From Citricoccus sp. K5 (GTDB lineage: Bacteria; Actinomycetota; Actinomycetes; Actinomycetales; Micrococcaceae): 64,000 nt of DNA. Under the pieces are notes generated by a model. It saw only the letters and a program-made list of their open reading frames with translations, searched no databases and was not told the origin of the DNA. Each line of letters starts with the position of its first letter. Positions within the stretch are counted from its first letter, which is position 1. This document shows positions 44,198 through 53,392 of the stretch, one piece after another. The position numbers were made by a program, and so were the translations under genes. The stretch lies in NCBI RefSeq assembly GCF_902506195.1, contig NZ_LR732817.1, forward strand, positions 2,631,406-2,695,405. Reading direction: 5' to 3'.

Positions 44198-45253
44198 ATG
44201 AGAACCACCGCGAGGACATGGACGAGCACCCGGCGCCGCAGCCGCTGGCTGGCACCACTGCTGGCAGCACCCTTGCTGTTGACCGCCTGCGGCGATGGCG
44301 GCATCTCAAACCAGGAATCCGGCGCTGGAACAGGGTCGCCCGCCGAGGGCACCGCTACCGGAACCGGCGGGGCGGAGGGCACCACGGAGGTCCGGGTGGC
44401 GGACACCGCCGGCATGCCCTCAGCCTTCCTCCAGTACGGGGTGAACGAGGGCTACTTCGAGGCGGAGGGCCTGGACGTCACGGTGGACGTCAGCATCGGC
44501 GGTGCCGCAGCCGTGCCGGCCGTGGTCAACGGAGAGACCCAGTTCGCCGGCTCGAACACCGTCAGCGCCATCCTGGCCGCCAGTAAGGGCCTTCCCATCA
44601 CCATCGTTGCCGCTGGCACCCGCACCATGGAGGATCCCGAGGACGATTTCGCCCGCATCATGGCCTCCACGTCCAGCGGGGTCGAGGAGGTCGAAGACCT
44701 GGAAGGCGCCACCATTGCAGTCAACACACTGGAGAACATCAACGACGTGGTCATCATGACGCTGATGGAGGACGCGGGCGCCGACCGCACCCAGGTCAAG
44801 TTCGCCGAGATGGGCTTCTCGGACATGCTCCCGGCCCTGGCCAACGGACAGGTCGACGCAGCCCTGCTGATCGAGCCGTTCGTCACCATGGCCGTGGACC
44901 AGGGTGCCACGGAGGTCGCCAGCCCCTACGCCGAGTCCCGCCCGAACATGATGGTGGGCACCTACATGACCTCGGAGGAGTACGCCGCCGAGAATCCGGA
45001 GACGGTGGAGGCGTTCCAACGGGGCATCAGCGCCACCGGACAGGCCATCGCCGAGGATCCCGCTGCCTTCCGCGAGGCGCTGCCCGAAGTCACCACGATC
45101 GAGCCCGACCTCGCCGGCCAGATCCACCTGCCCGCCTGGGACGCCTCGGTGGACCTGGAGACCCTGCAGTTCCTCAACGAGCGCATGGTCCGGTACGGAC
45201 TGATCGACGAGGAGATCAGCGTTGAGGACATCGTCACCGCGCCCACCGACTGA
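44198..45253 (+). CDS. ABC transporter substrate-binding lipoprotein (NMT1/SsuA-like)
   Basis: 351 residues: twin-Arg-containing n-region, lipobox LLTAC, a Gly/Thr-rich linker to about 68, then an NMT1/TauA-like fold (VRVADTAGMPSAFLQYGVNEGYFEAEGLDVTV, GGAAAVPAVVNGETQFAGSN, LANGQVDAALLIEPF). Related proteins bind nitrate, sulfonates, taurine or thiamine precursors. No permease or ATPase genes accompany it, so it either works with a transporter elsewhere or acts as a sensor. A decarboxylase gene follows 44 bp downstream. Confidence 0.87.
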   Translation: MRTTARTWTSTRRRSRWLAPLLAAPLLLTACGDGGISNQESGAGTGSPAEGTATGTGGAEGTTEVRVADTAGMPSAFLQYGVNEGYFEAEGLDVTVDVSIGGAAAVPAVVNGETQFAGSNTVSAILAASKGLPITIVAAGTRTMEDPEDDFARIMASTSSGVEEVEDLEGATIAVNTLENINDVVIMTLMEDAGADRTQVKFAEMGFSDMLPALANGQVDAALLIEPFVTMAVDQGATEVASPYAESRPNMMVGTYMTSEEYAAENPETVEAFQRGISATGQAIAEDPAAFREALPEVTTIEPDLAGQIHLPAWDASVDLETLQFLNERMVRYGLIDEEISVEDIVTAPTD

Positions 45254-45297
45254 GCCGTCCCATCCACCCCACTCGAGAGACCCGAGGACACCCCCAC

Positions 45298-46362
45298 ATG
45301 ACCAGTGACAAGACCACCAGCCCAGCGCCCCGCCCCTACCGGCGCATCGCCACGGAGGAGGCCTGGGCCCCGCCGGAGATGTTCGATATGTTCCGCGGAA
45401 TCCTCGGCGACCACCCGGAGGACGACCCGGGTTTCATGAGCCTGATGGGCTACTACGTCCTCAACGACGGAGAACGTCCTCGATTCATCCGCGAGCGCAT
45501 GGCGGACACCGAGGGGGTGCGCCTGCAGGAGATGGACGCGGCCGGCGTCGACCATCAGATCCTGTCCCTGACCGCCCCGGGCACCAATCCGCTACCGGCG
45601 GTGCAGGCGACCGAGCTGGCGCGGCTGGCCAATGACCAGCTCGGCGAGATCGTACGGAAGCGGCCGGACCGCTTCTCCGGGCTGGCCGCCGTGCCCTTCA
45701 CCGCGCCCGACGCCGGCGCCGCGGAGCTCGAGCGTGCCGTCACGCAGCTGGGCCTGAAGGGCGCCATCCTGAACTCCCACGTGCGGGACCGCTACACGGA
45801 CACGGACGAGTTCCTGCCCTTCTATGAGGCGGCGGAGGCGCTCGGGGTGCCGGTCTACCTGCACCCCAACGCCCCCTCCGCCAGCCTGTTCAAGCCGCTG
45901 CATGACCGCGGCCTGGACGGCTCGATGTACGGGTTCGGGGTGGAGACCGGCCTGCATCTGATGCGACTGGTGGTCTCCGGGGTGTTCGAACGCTTCCCGA
46001 ACCTGACGATGGTGGTCGGCCACCTCGGTGAGGCCGTCCCGTTCTGGCTGAACCGCATCGACTACATGTACGGCAAGCAGGTGGCCACGGGCCGCTACCC
46101 GCACGTGAAGCCGTTGCCGATGAAGCCCTCCGAGTACATCCGCCGCAACGTCTGGATCACCACCAGCGGCATGCCCTGGCAGGACGAGATCATGTTCGTG
46201 CGGCAGATGATGGGCGCCGACCGCGTGATGTACGCGATGGACTACCCGTACCAGTACGAGCCATCCGAGGTGGACCTGCAGGACAACCTGCCGGTCTCAG
46301 CGGAGGAGAAGTTCGAGTTCTTCGAGGGCATCGCCACCCGGGTGTTCAACCTGGAGCTCTGA
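45298..46362 (+). CDS. ACMSD/gamma-resorcylate decarboxylase-type amidohydrolase
   Basis: A 354-residue metal-dependent amidohydrolase. Active-site blocks: IATEEAWAPP (E-x-A metal motif as in 2,6- and 2,3-dihydroxybenzoate decarboxylases, instead of HxH), VYLHPNAP, MVVGHLGEAVPFW and MYAMDYPYQYE. Probably a non-oxidative decarboxylase of a hydroxybenzoate-like acid. It follows the SBP gene closely (44 bp) and belongs to the IclR-controlled group. It is convergent with the M20 gene. Confidence 0.86.
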   Translation: MTSDKTTSPAPRPYRRIATEEAWAPPEMFDMFRGILGDHPEDDPGFMSLMGYYVLNDGERPRFIRERMADTEGVRLQEMDAAGVDHQILSLTAPGTNPLPAVQATELARLANDQLGEIVRKRPDRFSGLAAVPFTAPDAGAAELERAVTQLGLKGAILNSHVRDRYTDTDEFLPFYEAAEALGVPVYLHPNAPSASLFKPLHDRGLDGSMYGFGVETGLHLMRLVVSGVFERFPNLTMVVGHLGEAVPFWLNRIDYMYGKQVATGRYPHVKPLPMKPSEYIRRNVWITTSGMPWQDEIMFVRQMMGADRVMYAMDYPYQYEPSEVDLQDNLPVSAEEKFEFFEGIATRVFNLEL

Positions 46363-46376
46363 CCCCAGGTTCTGGG

Positions 46377-47603
46377 TCAGGAGGCGAGTTTCGAGCGCAG
46401 GGCGGCGAGCGCCGCCGTCGCGCCGGTCCAGAGGGTGGGCTGCGGCACGGGGACGAAGCGGGGCGAGTGGTTGACCGGCATGGTGCCGGACTCCACGGTG
46501 GCCGCGTCGAAGCCGCCGAAGAACCAGAACACGGAGGGTACGCCGAGCGCCCCGGGCAGGGTGCCGAAGTCCTCGGAGCCCATTCGGGGTTCGCCGTCCA
46601 GCACGTTCTCGGCACCCAGGGCGCCGCGCAGCACCTCGGCGAGCGCCGCCGTCGCGTCCGGGTCGTTGAGGTTCCGCGGGAATCGGTACAGCTCCTCGAT
46701 CTCCGGCTCGGGGGCGCCGGAGGCGGCCGCCTCCGCGGAGATGATGCGGCGGATCGCGGCCAGGACGCTCTCGCGGACATCGTCCTCCATGGTGCGCACG
46801 TTCAGCGTGAACTCGGCGGTGGCCGGGATGATGTTCTCCTTCAGGCCGGCGTGGAAGGTGCCCACGGTCACGACGGCGGCCTGGCGGGGCCCGATCTCCC
46901 GCGAGACGATGCCCTGCAGCCGGGTGACGATGTGCGCGCCGAGCACGATGGGGTCGATGGAGTCCTGGGGCTGGGAGCCGTGGGACTGCTCGCCGCGCAG
47001 CGTCACCTTCCAGGAGTCCGCGTAGGCCATGGCCGGCCCGGAGACCACCTCGACCGTCCCGGCCAGGCCGGGCATGACGTGCTGACCGTAGATGATCTCG
47101 GGCTGCGGGGCCTTCTCCCACAGGCCGTCCTCCACCATGGCCTGCGCCCCGGCGGCGGTCTCCTCCCCGGGCTGGAAGAGGAGCACCAGGGTGCCGGACC
47201 AGCTGTCCCGGTCCCCGGCCAGGACCTCTGCGGCCGTCATCAGGGCGGCCACGTGGGTGTCATGGCCGCAGCCGTGCATCACCGGCACCTCGGTGCCGTC
47301 GGCCAGGGCGCCACGGGCGGTGCTGCGGTAGTCGACCGTGGAGTCCTCCTGGATCGGCAATCCGTCCGTGTCCGCCCGGAACCCGACGACGGGCCCCTCA
47401 CCATTGCGCAGCACGCCCACCACGCCGGTGCCGCCGCAGCGGAAGTGCTCGATGCCCAGCGTGTCCAGGTGCGCTTCGATGAACGCCGCCGTGGCGTGCT
47501 CCTGCATGGACAGCTCCGGGTTGGCGTGCAGGTGCCGGTAGAAGGCGAACATGCGCTCCCGCAGCTCGGCGGGGATCTCCGGATACTCGGTGATGTCGGT
47601 CAT
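46377..47603 (-). CDS. M20 family amidohydrolase (hippurate/N-acyl-amino-acid hydrolase type)
   Basis: A 408-residue dinuclear metallohydrolase. Metal ligands and catalytic residues are in VMHGCGHDTHVAALM, QPGEETAAGA, GQHVMPGLAG, the dimerisation domain's ESHG-type AYADSWKVTLRGEQSHGSQPQDSIDP, and MGSEDFGTLP. Removes acyl or aryl groups from amino acids. Start 47603 overlaps the preceding membrane-protein stop (ATGA), so the hydrolase is the last gene of a three-gene operon (DUF5058, membrane protein, M20). Confidence 0.9.
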   Translation of the reverse strand: MTDITEYPEIPAELRERMFAFYRHLHANPELSMQEHATAAFIEAHLDTLGIEHFRCGGTGVVGVLRNGEGPVVGFRADTDGLPIQEDSTVDYRSTARGALADGTEVPVMHGCGHDTHVAALMTAAEVLAGDRDSWSGTLVLLFQPGEETAAGAQAMVEDGLWEKAPQPEIIYGQHVMPGLAGTVEVVSGPAMAYADSWKVTLRGEQSHGSQPQDSIDPIVLGAHIVTRLQGIVSREIGPRQAAVVTVGTFHAGLKENIIPATAEFTLNVRTMEDDVRESVLAAIRRIISAEAAASGAPEPEIEELYRFPRNLNDPDATAALAEVLRGALGAENVLDGEPRMGSEDFGTLPGALGVPSVFWFFGGFDAATVESGTMPVNHSPRFVPVPQPTLWTGATAALAALRSKLAS

Positions 47604-48379
47604 GGGTGAATCTCTCCTTCGGTGGTGGCGGACTCGAACGGCTCGCGTTTGCGCACGTACCAGCCGATCACGAGGGTGACGATCACGGAAATCGCCGTGG
47701 CGGCCATGCCCAGGGCGGGCACCAGGGGAACCAGGGGAACCAGGACGAACTGCACCAGGGCGGCCACGACCGCGGCCACCGCGGTGGCGCGGACCTGCTT
47801 CAGGGAGACGATGGCCTGGATGATGACCGCGCCCAGCACGGCGGGCAGGACGTACACCCGGACCACGTCCGTGACGGATTCCGGGATCACGCTGATGAGC
47901 CAGGTTCCGAGGATCCCCACGAAGACGAGCAGGGAGAGCAGGTGCACGAAGGCCGCACCGCAGATGGCCATGACGGCGGCGAGCCCGCCGCGGTGCGTGC
48001 CCGGCTTGGCGCCGATCCGCGCCTGGGCGATGAGGGCGGAGGGCAGCAGCTTGTTGGAGATGTTGCCGATCATGAACGCCTGGTACATCGAGGCCGGGCC
48101 CAGGATCGGGAAATAGGTGATCGGCTCGATGATCCAGATGACGAAGAAGGTGCCGGCGACGGCGGCGAAGGCCGTGAAGAGGGCGGTGGCGGTCACGCCG
48201 AGGTCGGCGAAGAAGACCAGGTAGAGCGGGCCGGCCAGCGAGAAGACCAGCCCGGCCAGCATGGTCAGCCGGCCCCACCGCGAGGTGGTGGCGTCGAATT
48301 CGGCCATGCTGCCCGGCGACGCGGCGGTTGTGGAGGTGGCGGCGGTGGCACTGGATGTGGTGGCGGATGGTGCGGTCAT
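47600..48379 (-). CDS. Polytopic membrane protein partnered with DUF5058
   Basis: 259 residues with a Ser/Thr/Ala-rich N-terminus (1-25) and about seven helices. The conserved-looking cytosolic or interfacial segment GNISNKLLPSALIAQARIGAKPGTHRG lies after helix 3. It lies between the DUF5058 protein and the M20 hydrolase and overlaps the latter by 4 nt. I do not recognise a named family; I infer that it and DUF5058 form a two-subunit permease for the hydrolase's N-acyl substrate. Confidence 0.7.
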   Translation of the reverse strand: MTAPSATTSSATAATSTTAASPGSMAEFDATTSRWGRLTMLAGLVFSLAGPLYLVFFADLGVTATALFTAFAAVAGTFFVIWIIEPITYFPILGPASMYQAFMIGNISNKLLPSALIAQARIGAKPGTHRGGLAAVMAICGAAFVHLLSLLVFVGILGTWLISVIPESVTDVVRVYVLPAVLGAVIIQAIVSLKQVRATAVAAVVAALVQFVLVPLVPLVPALGMAATAISVIVTLVIGWYVRKREPFESATTEGEIHP

Positions 48380-48443
48380 CGGGACTCCTGGCGATGGAGG
48401 GAGGTCAAGGGGTGTGCGGGGCGGCCGGGCTCAGGCGACGGGC

Positions 48444-49223
48444 TCAAGCGACGGGCGCGAGCCCGGCGGACTGGGCGAGGTAGGCGGCGGCGAGGCCGAG
48501 CAGGATGGCGATGCCGAGTCCCCACTCGCGCAGCCACCGCATCCCCGGCAGGCGAGCGAGCAGCAGGCATGCCCCCATCACGAGCGCTGAGGCGGCCAGG
48601 GTGATCACGTGCACGGAGCTCTTGGGCACCTCGGCGAAACCGAGAGACAGGAAGGCACCGAGCAGGGCGGCCGCCGGGACCACGGTCATGAGGGCCGGGT
48701 TGACCTTGGCCATGCGGTGTTCGCCCTTCTTCAGCAGGGGCGTGAGGATCAGGGTGGAGAGCATCCACATGGCCCCGCCCAGGCTCATGGCGAAGAACAT
48801 GATGGCGAACGCCTGCTGGTCATAGGAGGGACCGCCCAGCTCTGCGCCGACCGTCCCGGCGGCGATGCTGGCCGCGGCCGTCTCATACTGCACCGATCCG
48901 ATCAGGCCGATGCGGACCAGGGTGGCCGGGGTGCCGAACAGGGCGAGCAGGGCGACGGCGACGAGGACCACAGCCAGCGAGGGGCCGATCGCCGCAATGG
49001 CCCCGGTCCGGAACGTGGTCTTCAGCTCCTGTTGGCTCAGGCCGGCGGCCGGCGCAGCCTTGCGGGCGGCCATCATGTAGATCACCGATTGGACGGCGAT
49101 GACCAGGAAGACGCCGAGCGCACAGATCCAGAGGACGGGCATGTTGGCCAGCGCCAACACGCCGTTCGGATCCGAGCTCGGGTCGGCGGCCGGGCCAGCG
49201 GCCGCGCTTGCTGCTGAGATCAT
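48444..49223 (-). CDS. DUF5058 family membrane protein
   Basis: 259 residues, about seven helices. The N-terminal helix LWICALGVFLVIAVQSVIYMMAARKA and following GLSQQELKTTFRTGAIAAIGPSLAVVLV are family-like; SYDQQAFAIMFFAMSLGGAMWMLS follows. First gene of the operon with the 259-residue partner and the M20 hydrolase, and divergent from the Lrp-type regulator at 49369. Proposed transporter subunit; function unproven. Confidence 0.78.
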   Translation of the reverse strand: MISAASAAAGPAADPSSDPNGVLALANMPVLWICALGVFLVIAVQSVIYMMAARKAAPAAGLSQQELKTTFRTGAIAAIGPSLAVVLVAVALLALFGTPATLVRIGLIGSVQYETAAASIAAGTVGAELGGPSYDQQAFAIMFFAMSLGGAMWMLSTLILTPLLKKGEHRMAKVNPALMTVVPAAALLGAFLSLGFAEVPKSSVHVITLAASALVMGACLLLARLPGMRWLREWGLGIAILLGLAAAYLAQSAGLAPVA

Positions 49224-49368
49224 GGCGGTCCTTCGATTCGTGAGTTCGGTTCCAGGTCGGTACCCGGAAACAGATTGATGCAGTTGGTCGCTACCATTGT
49301 GGTGTGCGCTACATCACTTCACGGACAATCGCAGGAAATTCACACTCTCCAGGCGCTTTGGTCAGATC

Positions 49369-50394
49369 ATGAACAATGACCCCCGACTCCTGGATGAAGG
49401 CGATCTCCAACTGGTCCATGCCCTCCAGATCGGACCACGCTTGCCCTGGACGGCCTTGGGCGAGATCCTCGACCAGCATCCGACCTCGCTGGCCGCCCGG
49501 TGGCGCCGGCTCGAGCGCAGCGGCTCCGCTTGGATCACCGCCCATCCTCTGGGGCACCCGGACCAAATGGCCCTGTCCTTCCATGATGTCCGGTGCCAAC
49601 CCGGCCACCGGCGGCACGTCGCCGAGGCCATCGGCAGGATTCCGGAGGTGTTCTCGGTGGAGGAATGTCACCGGGACCGGGACTTCATGCTGACCGTCAT
49701 CTCCCCCGATCCAACCCAGCTCACGGAGATCGTCTATCCGCAGCTCGAGGACATTCCCCACCTGTCCGGCTACGAGTCCACCTTCTGCACCCGCCTGCAC
49801 CGCACCGCGGCCAACTGGGAACTCGATGCCCTGAATTCCGCTCAGCGGCGCGCACTCCGTGCGGCCGCCGGTCCGCCGCCGGCACCCGAGGCGCACCCGG
49901 GGCCCCCGCCGCCGTCCTTCGGCCCCATACTGCGCGTCCTCGGCCGCGATGGCCGGGCCTCCGCGGCACAGGTCGCCGAGGCCACCGGCCTGCACCCGGC
50001 CACGGCACGACGCCGGCTCCAGCGGGTGCTGGACTCGGGCACCTTGAGCTTTCGCTGCGACGTGTCCCACCGGGCCACGGGCTATCCCGTGATGTGCCAA
50101 TGGTTCGCCCGCCTCCCGGCCGCCGACCACGATGCGGCAGCCGCCGAACTGGCAGGGCTCGGCGCCCTGCGCCTGTGCGCCTCGACGACGGGCCGCTCCA
50201 ACTTCATGTTCATGATGTGGCACCGATCGCCCACGGACATCATGGCCCTGGAGCGGCGGGCGTCAGAGAGGCTGCCCCGCCTGGAGATCCGCGAGACCGT
50301 CATCATCTCGAACATCCCCAAACGTGCCGGGTGGCACCTGGACACCGACGGTCGGCGCCAGGAGGACTTCGTCGAGGTGGGCCACTGGGATTGA
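49369..50394 (+). CDS. Lrp/AsnC family regulator with two tandem Lrp units
   Basis: 341 residues, about twice a normal Lrp. The first unit (about 8-165) has an HTH at 11-60 and a RAM-like ligand domain (SFHDVRCQPGHRRHVAEAIGRIPEVFSVEECHRDRDFMLTV). A Pro-rich linker leads to a second HTH (about 183-228, ASAAQVAEATGLHPATARRRLQRVLDSG) and a second RAM-like domain. ATG 49369 is preferred; in-frame ATG 49297 gives an unlikely extension. It is divergent from the DUF5058-M20 operon, its probable target. Confidence 0.85.
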   Translation: MNNDPRLLDEGDLQLVHALQIGPRLPWTALGEILDQHPTSLAARWRRLERSGSAWITAHPLGHPDQMALSFHDVRCQPGHRRHVAEAIGRIPEVFSVEECHRDRDFMLTVISPDPTQLTEIVYPQLEDIPHLSGYESTFCTRLHRTAANWELDALNSAQRRALRAAAGPPPAPEAHPGPPPPSFGPILRVLGRDGRASAAQVAEATGLHPATARRRLQRVLDSGTLSFRCDVSHRATGYPVMCQWFARLPAADHDAAAAELAGLGALRLCASTTGRSNFMFMMWHRSPTDIMALERRASERLPRLEIRETVIISNIPKRAGWHLDTDGRRQEDFVEVGHWD

Positions 50395-50403
50395 TGTAAC
50401 CGG

Positions 50404-50940
50404 TCAGCAGACCGTCCAGAGATCGATGATGACCTGGCTGGGTTCGCGGCGGCCGGAGCCGATGACCACGGTGGACTCCAGCCAGGACCAGGTCTCGCCG
50501 GCCACCTCGAAGCGGGGCGCGCAGCGGAAGTAGATCCGTTCGGCGGGCACCCGTTCACCGCGGGCCAGGGCGGAGATGTCCTCGGCCGAGCCCGTGCGGT
50601 AGGCGGCGTTCATGACGTAGAGCCGGTCGCCGTCGTCGGTCTCGATGACGTACCGGGCATCCAGGTCCGAGGCCGTGTCCGAGTGGATGAGCTGGAAGTC
50701 CGCCCCGCCGGGCAGGATGCGACCGTTCAGTCCGGGCCCGGTGACAGTGCCGCCGGTGATCGGGATGACGCGGCGCAGCCCCCGGTGGGTCCGCCCGACC
50801 TCCACGGGCTCGGCCACGTCCACCGCCACGGTGGCAAGGAACTCGAGTCGGGGTGGGGTAGGGCCGGTTGCACCGTCGGGGTGTCCGGAGATGGAGACAG
50901 AGGCCGGCGCCGCGGAGGCGGGGGTGGAGATCTGGGACAT
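50404..50940 (-). CDS. DUF3237 family protein
   Basis: A 178-residue small beta-barrel protein: LEFLATVAVDVAEPVEVGRTHRGLRRVIPITGGTVTG, GADFQLIHSDTASDLDARYVIET and YFRCAPRFEVAGETWSWLESTVVIGSG are typical DUF3237 blocks. The family often sits near aromatic or terpene catabolism genes and has no firm function. TAGCGT lies 7 nt before ATG 50940, suggesting a leaderless mRNA. Divergent from the MHS transporter gene. Confidence 0.85.
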   Translation of the reverse strand: MSQISTPASAAPASVSISGHPDGATGPTPPRLEFLATVAVDVAEPVEVGRTHRGLRRVIPITGGTVTGPGLNGRILPGGADFQLIHSDTASDLDARYVIETDDGDRLYVMNAAYRTGSAEDISALARGERVPAERIYFRCAPRFEVAGETWSWLESTVVIGSGRREPSQVIIDLWTVC

Positions 50941-51051
50941 GAGCACCACGCTAGGGCCGGCTCCCCGCGGACGCCATGCACATCCTCCGTGCAACCGATG
51001 CACAGCGAATTCCGTTGAGATCACCAACGATCAGGGGCACCATGAGGTGTT

Positions 51052-52437
51052 ATGGATCACAGCACCGTTTCCCAGCCCCGCGCCTCGGGTGGCCCTTCTC
51101 CGGACCCCACAGCCGTCTCATCGCCCGGTCCCCATACGGCCACTACCGCCGGCGCCTCGCCGCGCGCCGGCCGGCCCCGTGACCTCGTCGCCGTCAACAT
51201 CGGCAATGCCCTGGAGTGGTTCGACTGGAACATCTACGCGATCTTCGCACCGTTCTTTGCTGCCCAGTTCTTCCGCGCCGAGGACCCGGTCTCCAGCCTG
51301 CTGTCCACGCTGGCCGTCTTCGCGGTCGGTTTCCTCATGCGTCCGGTGGGCGGGTGGCTGTTTGGCCGGCTGGCGGATGACAAGGGGAGGAAGTTCAGTC
51401 TGACCCTGGCCATCTTGCTGGCCTCCTTCGGTTCCCTGCTGATCGCCGTCGCCCCGACCTTTGACGCGATCGGCGTGTGGGCCGGCGTCGTCCTCTTGGT
51501 GGCCCGCCTCATCCAGGGCCTGTCGCATGGCGGGGAGACCGGCAGCGCGTTCACCTATCTGGCGGAGATCGCCCCGCAGGACAAGCGCGGCTTCTGGGCC
51601 TCTACCCCGTGGCTCGGCGTGGGGGTGGGCACCATGCTCGCCACCGGCGTCGGCGTGCTGCTGACCGCACTGCTCTCCGAGGCACAGATGGCCGAGTTCG
51701 GCTGGCGCATCCCCTTCGCCGTCGCCGCCGTCCTTGGGGTCTACGCCCTCTACATCCGCAAGACCATGAACGAGTCCGAGGTGCACACCGAGCGCAAGGA
51801 GCGTGACGAGCGCGAGGGTGTGGACTCCCAGTCCCTGCGCGAGGTCTTCTCTGAGCTGGGCCGCGAGTGGAAGCCGCTGCTGCAGATCGTCGGCCTGACG
51901 ATCTCTGGCGTTGTGGCCTTCTACACCTGGTTCATCTTCGCCCCCGGCTACGCCTCCCGCGAGTTCGGCATGGACCCGAACGCCTCCCTGGTGGCCGGGT
52001 TGTGCGGACAGGCCGTGTTCCTGGTGGCCATCCCCGTGATGGGCAGACTCTCCGACCGCTTCGGGCGCAAGCCGGTGCTGATGGTCTTCGCCGCCGGCTT
52101 CGCACTCGTGGCCTTTCCCCTGGAGTGGATGCTCGGCTCGAGCCCGTTCATGCTCTTCCTGGCCATGGCCGCGGGCTCCCTGCTGCTCGCCGCGAACTGC
52201 GCCCCGCTCGGCGCCGTCTTCGCCGAACTGGTCCCGACGAAGCTGCGGGCCACGCTGATCGGCGTCGGTTATGCCACCTCCGGAGCGATCTTCGGCGGCA
52301 CGGCGCCCTACCTGAACACCTGGCTGTCCAGCATCGGGATGCACGGGTTGTTCGTGGGCTACATGATCCTGCTCTGCCTGGTTAGCGTGGTGGTCATCAT
52401 CAAGATGCCGGAGACCGCCCGCCGCGACCTCCGCTGA
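51052..52437 (+). CDS. MHS-family MFS symporter (metabolite:H+ type)
   Basis: 461 residues with a 40-residue disordered N-terminus, then 12 helices. MHS hallmarks: VNIGNALEWFDWNIYAIF in helix 1, FLMRPVGGWLFGRLADDKGRK, GLSHGGETGSAFTYLAEIAP and the second-half GRLSDRFGRKPVL. Such carriers import dicarboxylates, shikimate, alpha-ketoglutarate or betaines. LysR gene starts 37 bp downstream; DUF3237 is divergent. Substrate unknown. Confidence 0.9.
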   Translation: MDHSTVSQPRASGGPSPDPTAVSSPGPHTATTAGASPRAGRPRDLVAVNIGNALEWFDWNIYAIFAPFFAAQFFRAEDPVSSLLSTLAVFAVGFLMRPVGGWLFGRLADDKGRKFSLTLAILLASFGSLLIAVAPTFDAIGVWAGVVLLVARLIQGLSHGGETGSAFTYLAEIAPQDKRGFWASTPWLGVGVGTMLATGVGVLLTALLSEAQMAEFGWRIPFAVAAVLGVYALYIRKTMNESEVHTERKERDEREGVDSQSLREVFSELGREWKPLLQIVGLTISGVVAFYTWFIFAPGYASREFGMDPNASLVAGLCGQAVFLVAIPVMGRLSDRFGRKPVLMVFAAGFALVAFPLEWMLGSSPFMLFLAMAAGSLLLAANCAPLGAVFAELVPTKLRATLIGVGYATSGAIFGGTAPYLNTWLSSIGMHGLFVGYMILLCLVSVVVIIKMPETARRDLR

Positions 52438-52474
52438 ATCCGCCGGCACCGGTCCGGCAGGAAGACAGGGACGG

Positions 52475-53380
52475 GTGCGACTGACACTGCGCCAACTCGA
52501 ACATTTCTGCGCTGTGGCCCGGACCGGCAGCATCAGCGCTGCGGCCGCCCAACTGAGGGTGTCCAGGACCTCCGTCACGGAGGCCTTGGACACCCTCGAG
52601 CGCATCTCCGGCACCGTGCTGTGCCGCCGCAGCAAGGCCGAGGGCGTAGTGCTCACCGCCTCCGGAGAGGACTTCTTCATCCGGGCGCGCTCGGTGCTGG
52701 ACCAGGCCTTTGACCTCGAGGTGCCCGACGGCGACCGGCAACTCGGCGGGACCCTCGCCATCGGCTGTTTCCGGTCCCTCGCCCCGACTGTCCTGCCCGC
52801 GCTCTGGTCCGAGTTCGCCTCCCGGCACCCCGGCGTCACCGTCTCCGTGACCACCGGGAACCGGGCCGAACTCGTGGAACAGCTCTCCCTCGGCATCCTG
52901 GATGTGGTTCTGGCGTACAACCTCCATGCCCTGCCCGGATTGAGCTCCGCGCGCCTCTACGACACGACGATGTACGCACTGTTGCCGGCCGATCACCGCT
53001 TCGCCGAACAGGGACGGGCGCCCCTGGCCGAACTGGCGGCGGAGCCCCTGCTGCTCATGGACGCCTCCCCCAGTTCAGACGACATCCTCTCGTATTTCGC
53101 CCACCACGGCGCGGCCCCGAACGTGCGGATGAAGTCCCCGGACTTCGAGCTCATCCGGTCCCTGGTGGCCCGCGGGCTGGGCTATTCGATCTTCATCCAG
53201 CGGCCCCGGCAGGATGTCTCCTACGAGGGCCTGCCCGTGGCCTGCGTTCCCCTGGACCCCGTGCCCCACCTGGAACGGGCGTCCATTGCCTGGTCGGAAC
53301 GGAGGAGGCTGCCCGCGCCGGGCCGGAGCTTCGTGGACCTGGCCATCGCCCTGGGTCCGCAGGTCTCACCGGCGCCGTGA
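52475..53380 (+). CDS. LysR family transcriptional regulator
   Basis: 301 residues with GTG start. N-terminal HTH (1-60: TLRQLEHFCAVARTGSISAAAAQLRVSRTSVTEAL) and periplasmic-binding-like effector domain (about 90-295). An SR dyad replaces the usual pair at the recognition helix. Unlike classical LysR pairs it is co-directional with its neighbour, the MHS transporter (37 bp), with which it probably forms an operon and which it likely regulates. Confidence 0.9.
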   Translation: MRLTLRQLEHFCAVARTGSISAAAAQLRVSRTSVTEALDTLERISGTVLCRRSKAEGVVLTASGEDFFIRARSVLDQAFDLEVPDGDRQLGGTLAIGCFRSLAPTVLPALWSEFASRHPGVTVSVTTGNRAELVEQLSLGILDVVLAYNLHALPGLSSARLYDTTMYALLPADHRFAEQGRAPLAELAAEPLLLMDASPSSDDILSYFAHHGAAPNVRMKSPDFELIRSLVARGLGYSIFIQRPRQDVSYEGLPVACVPLDPVPHLERASIAWSERRRLPAPGRSFVDLAIALGPQVSPAP

Positions 53381-53392
53381 AGGCGGTCGCCG

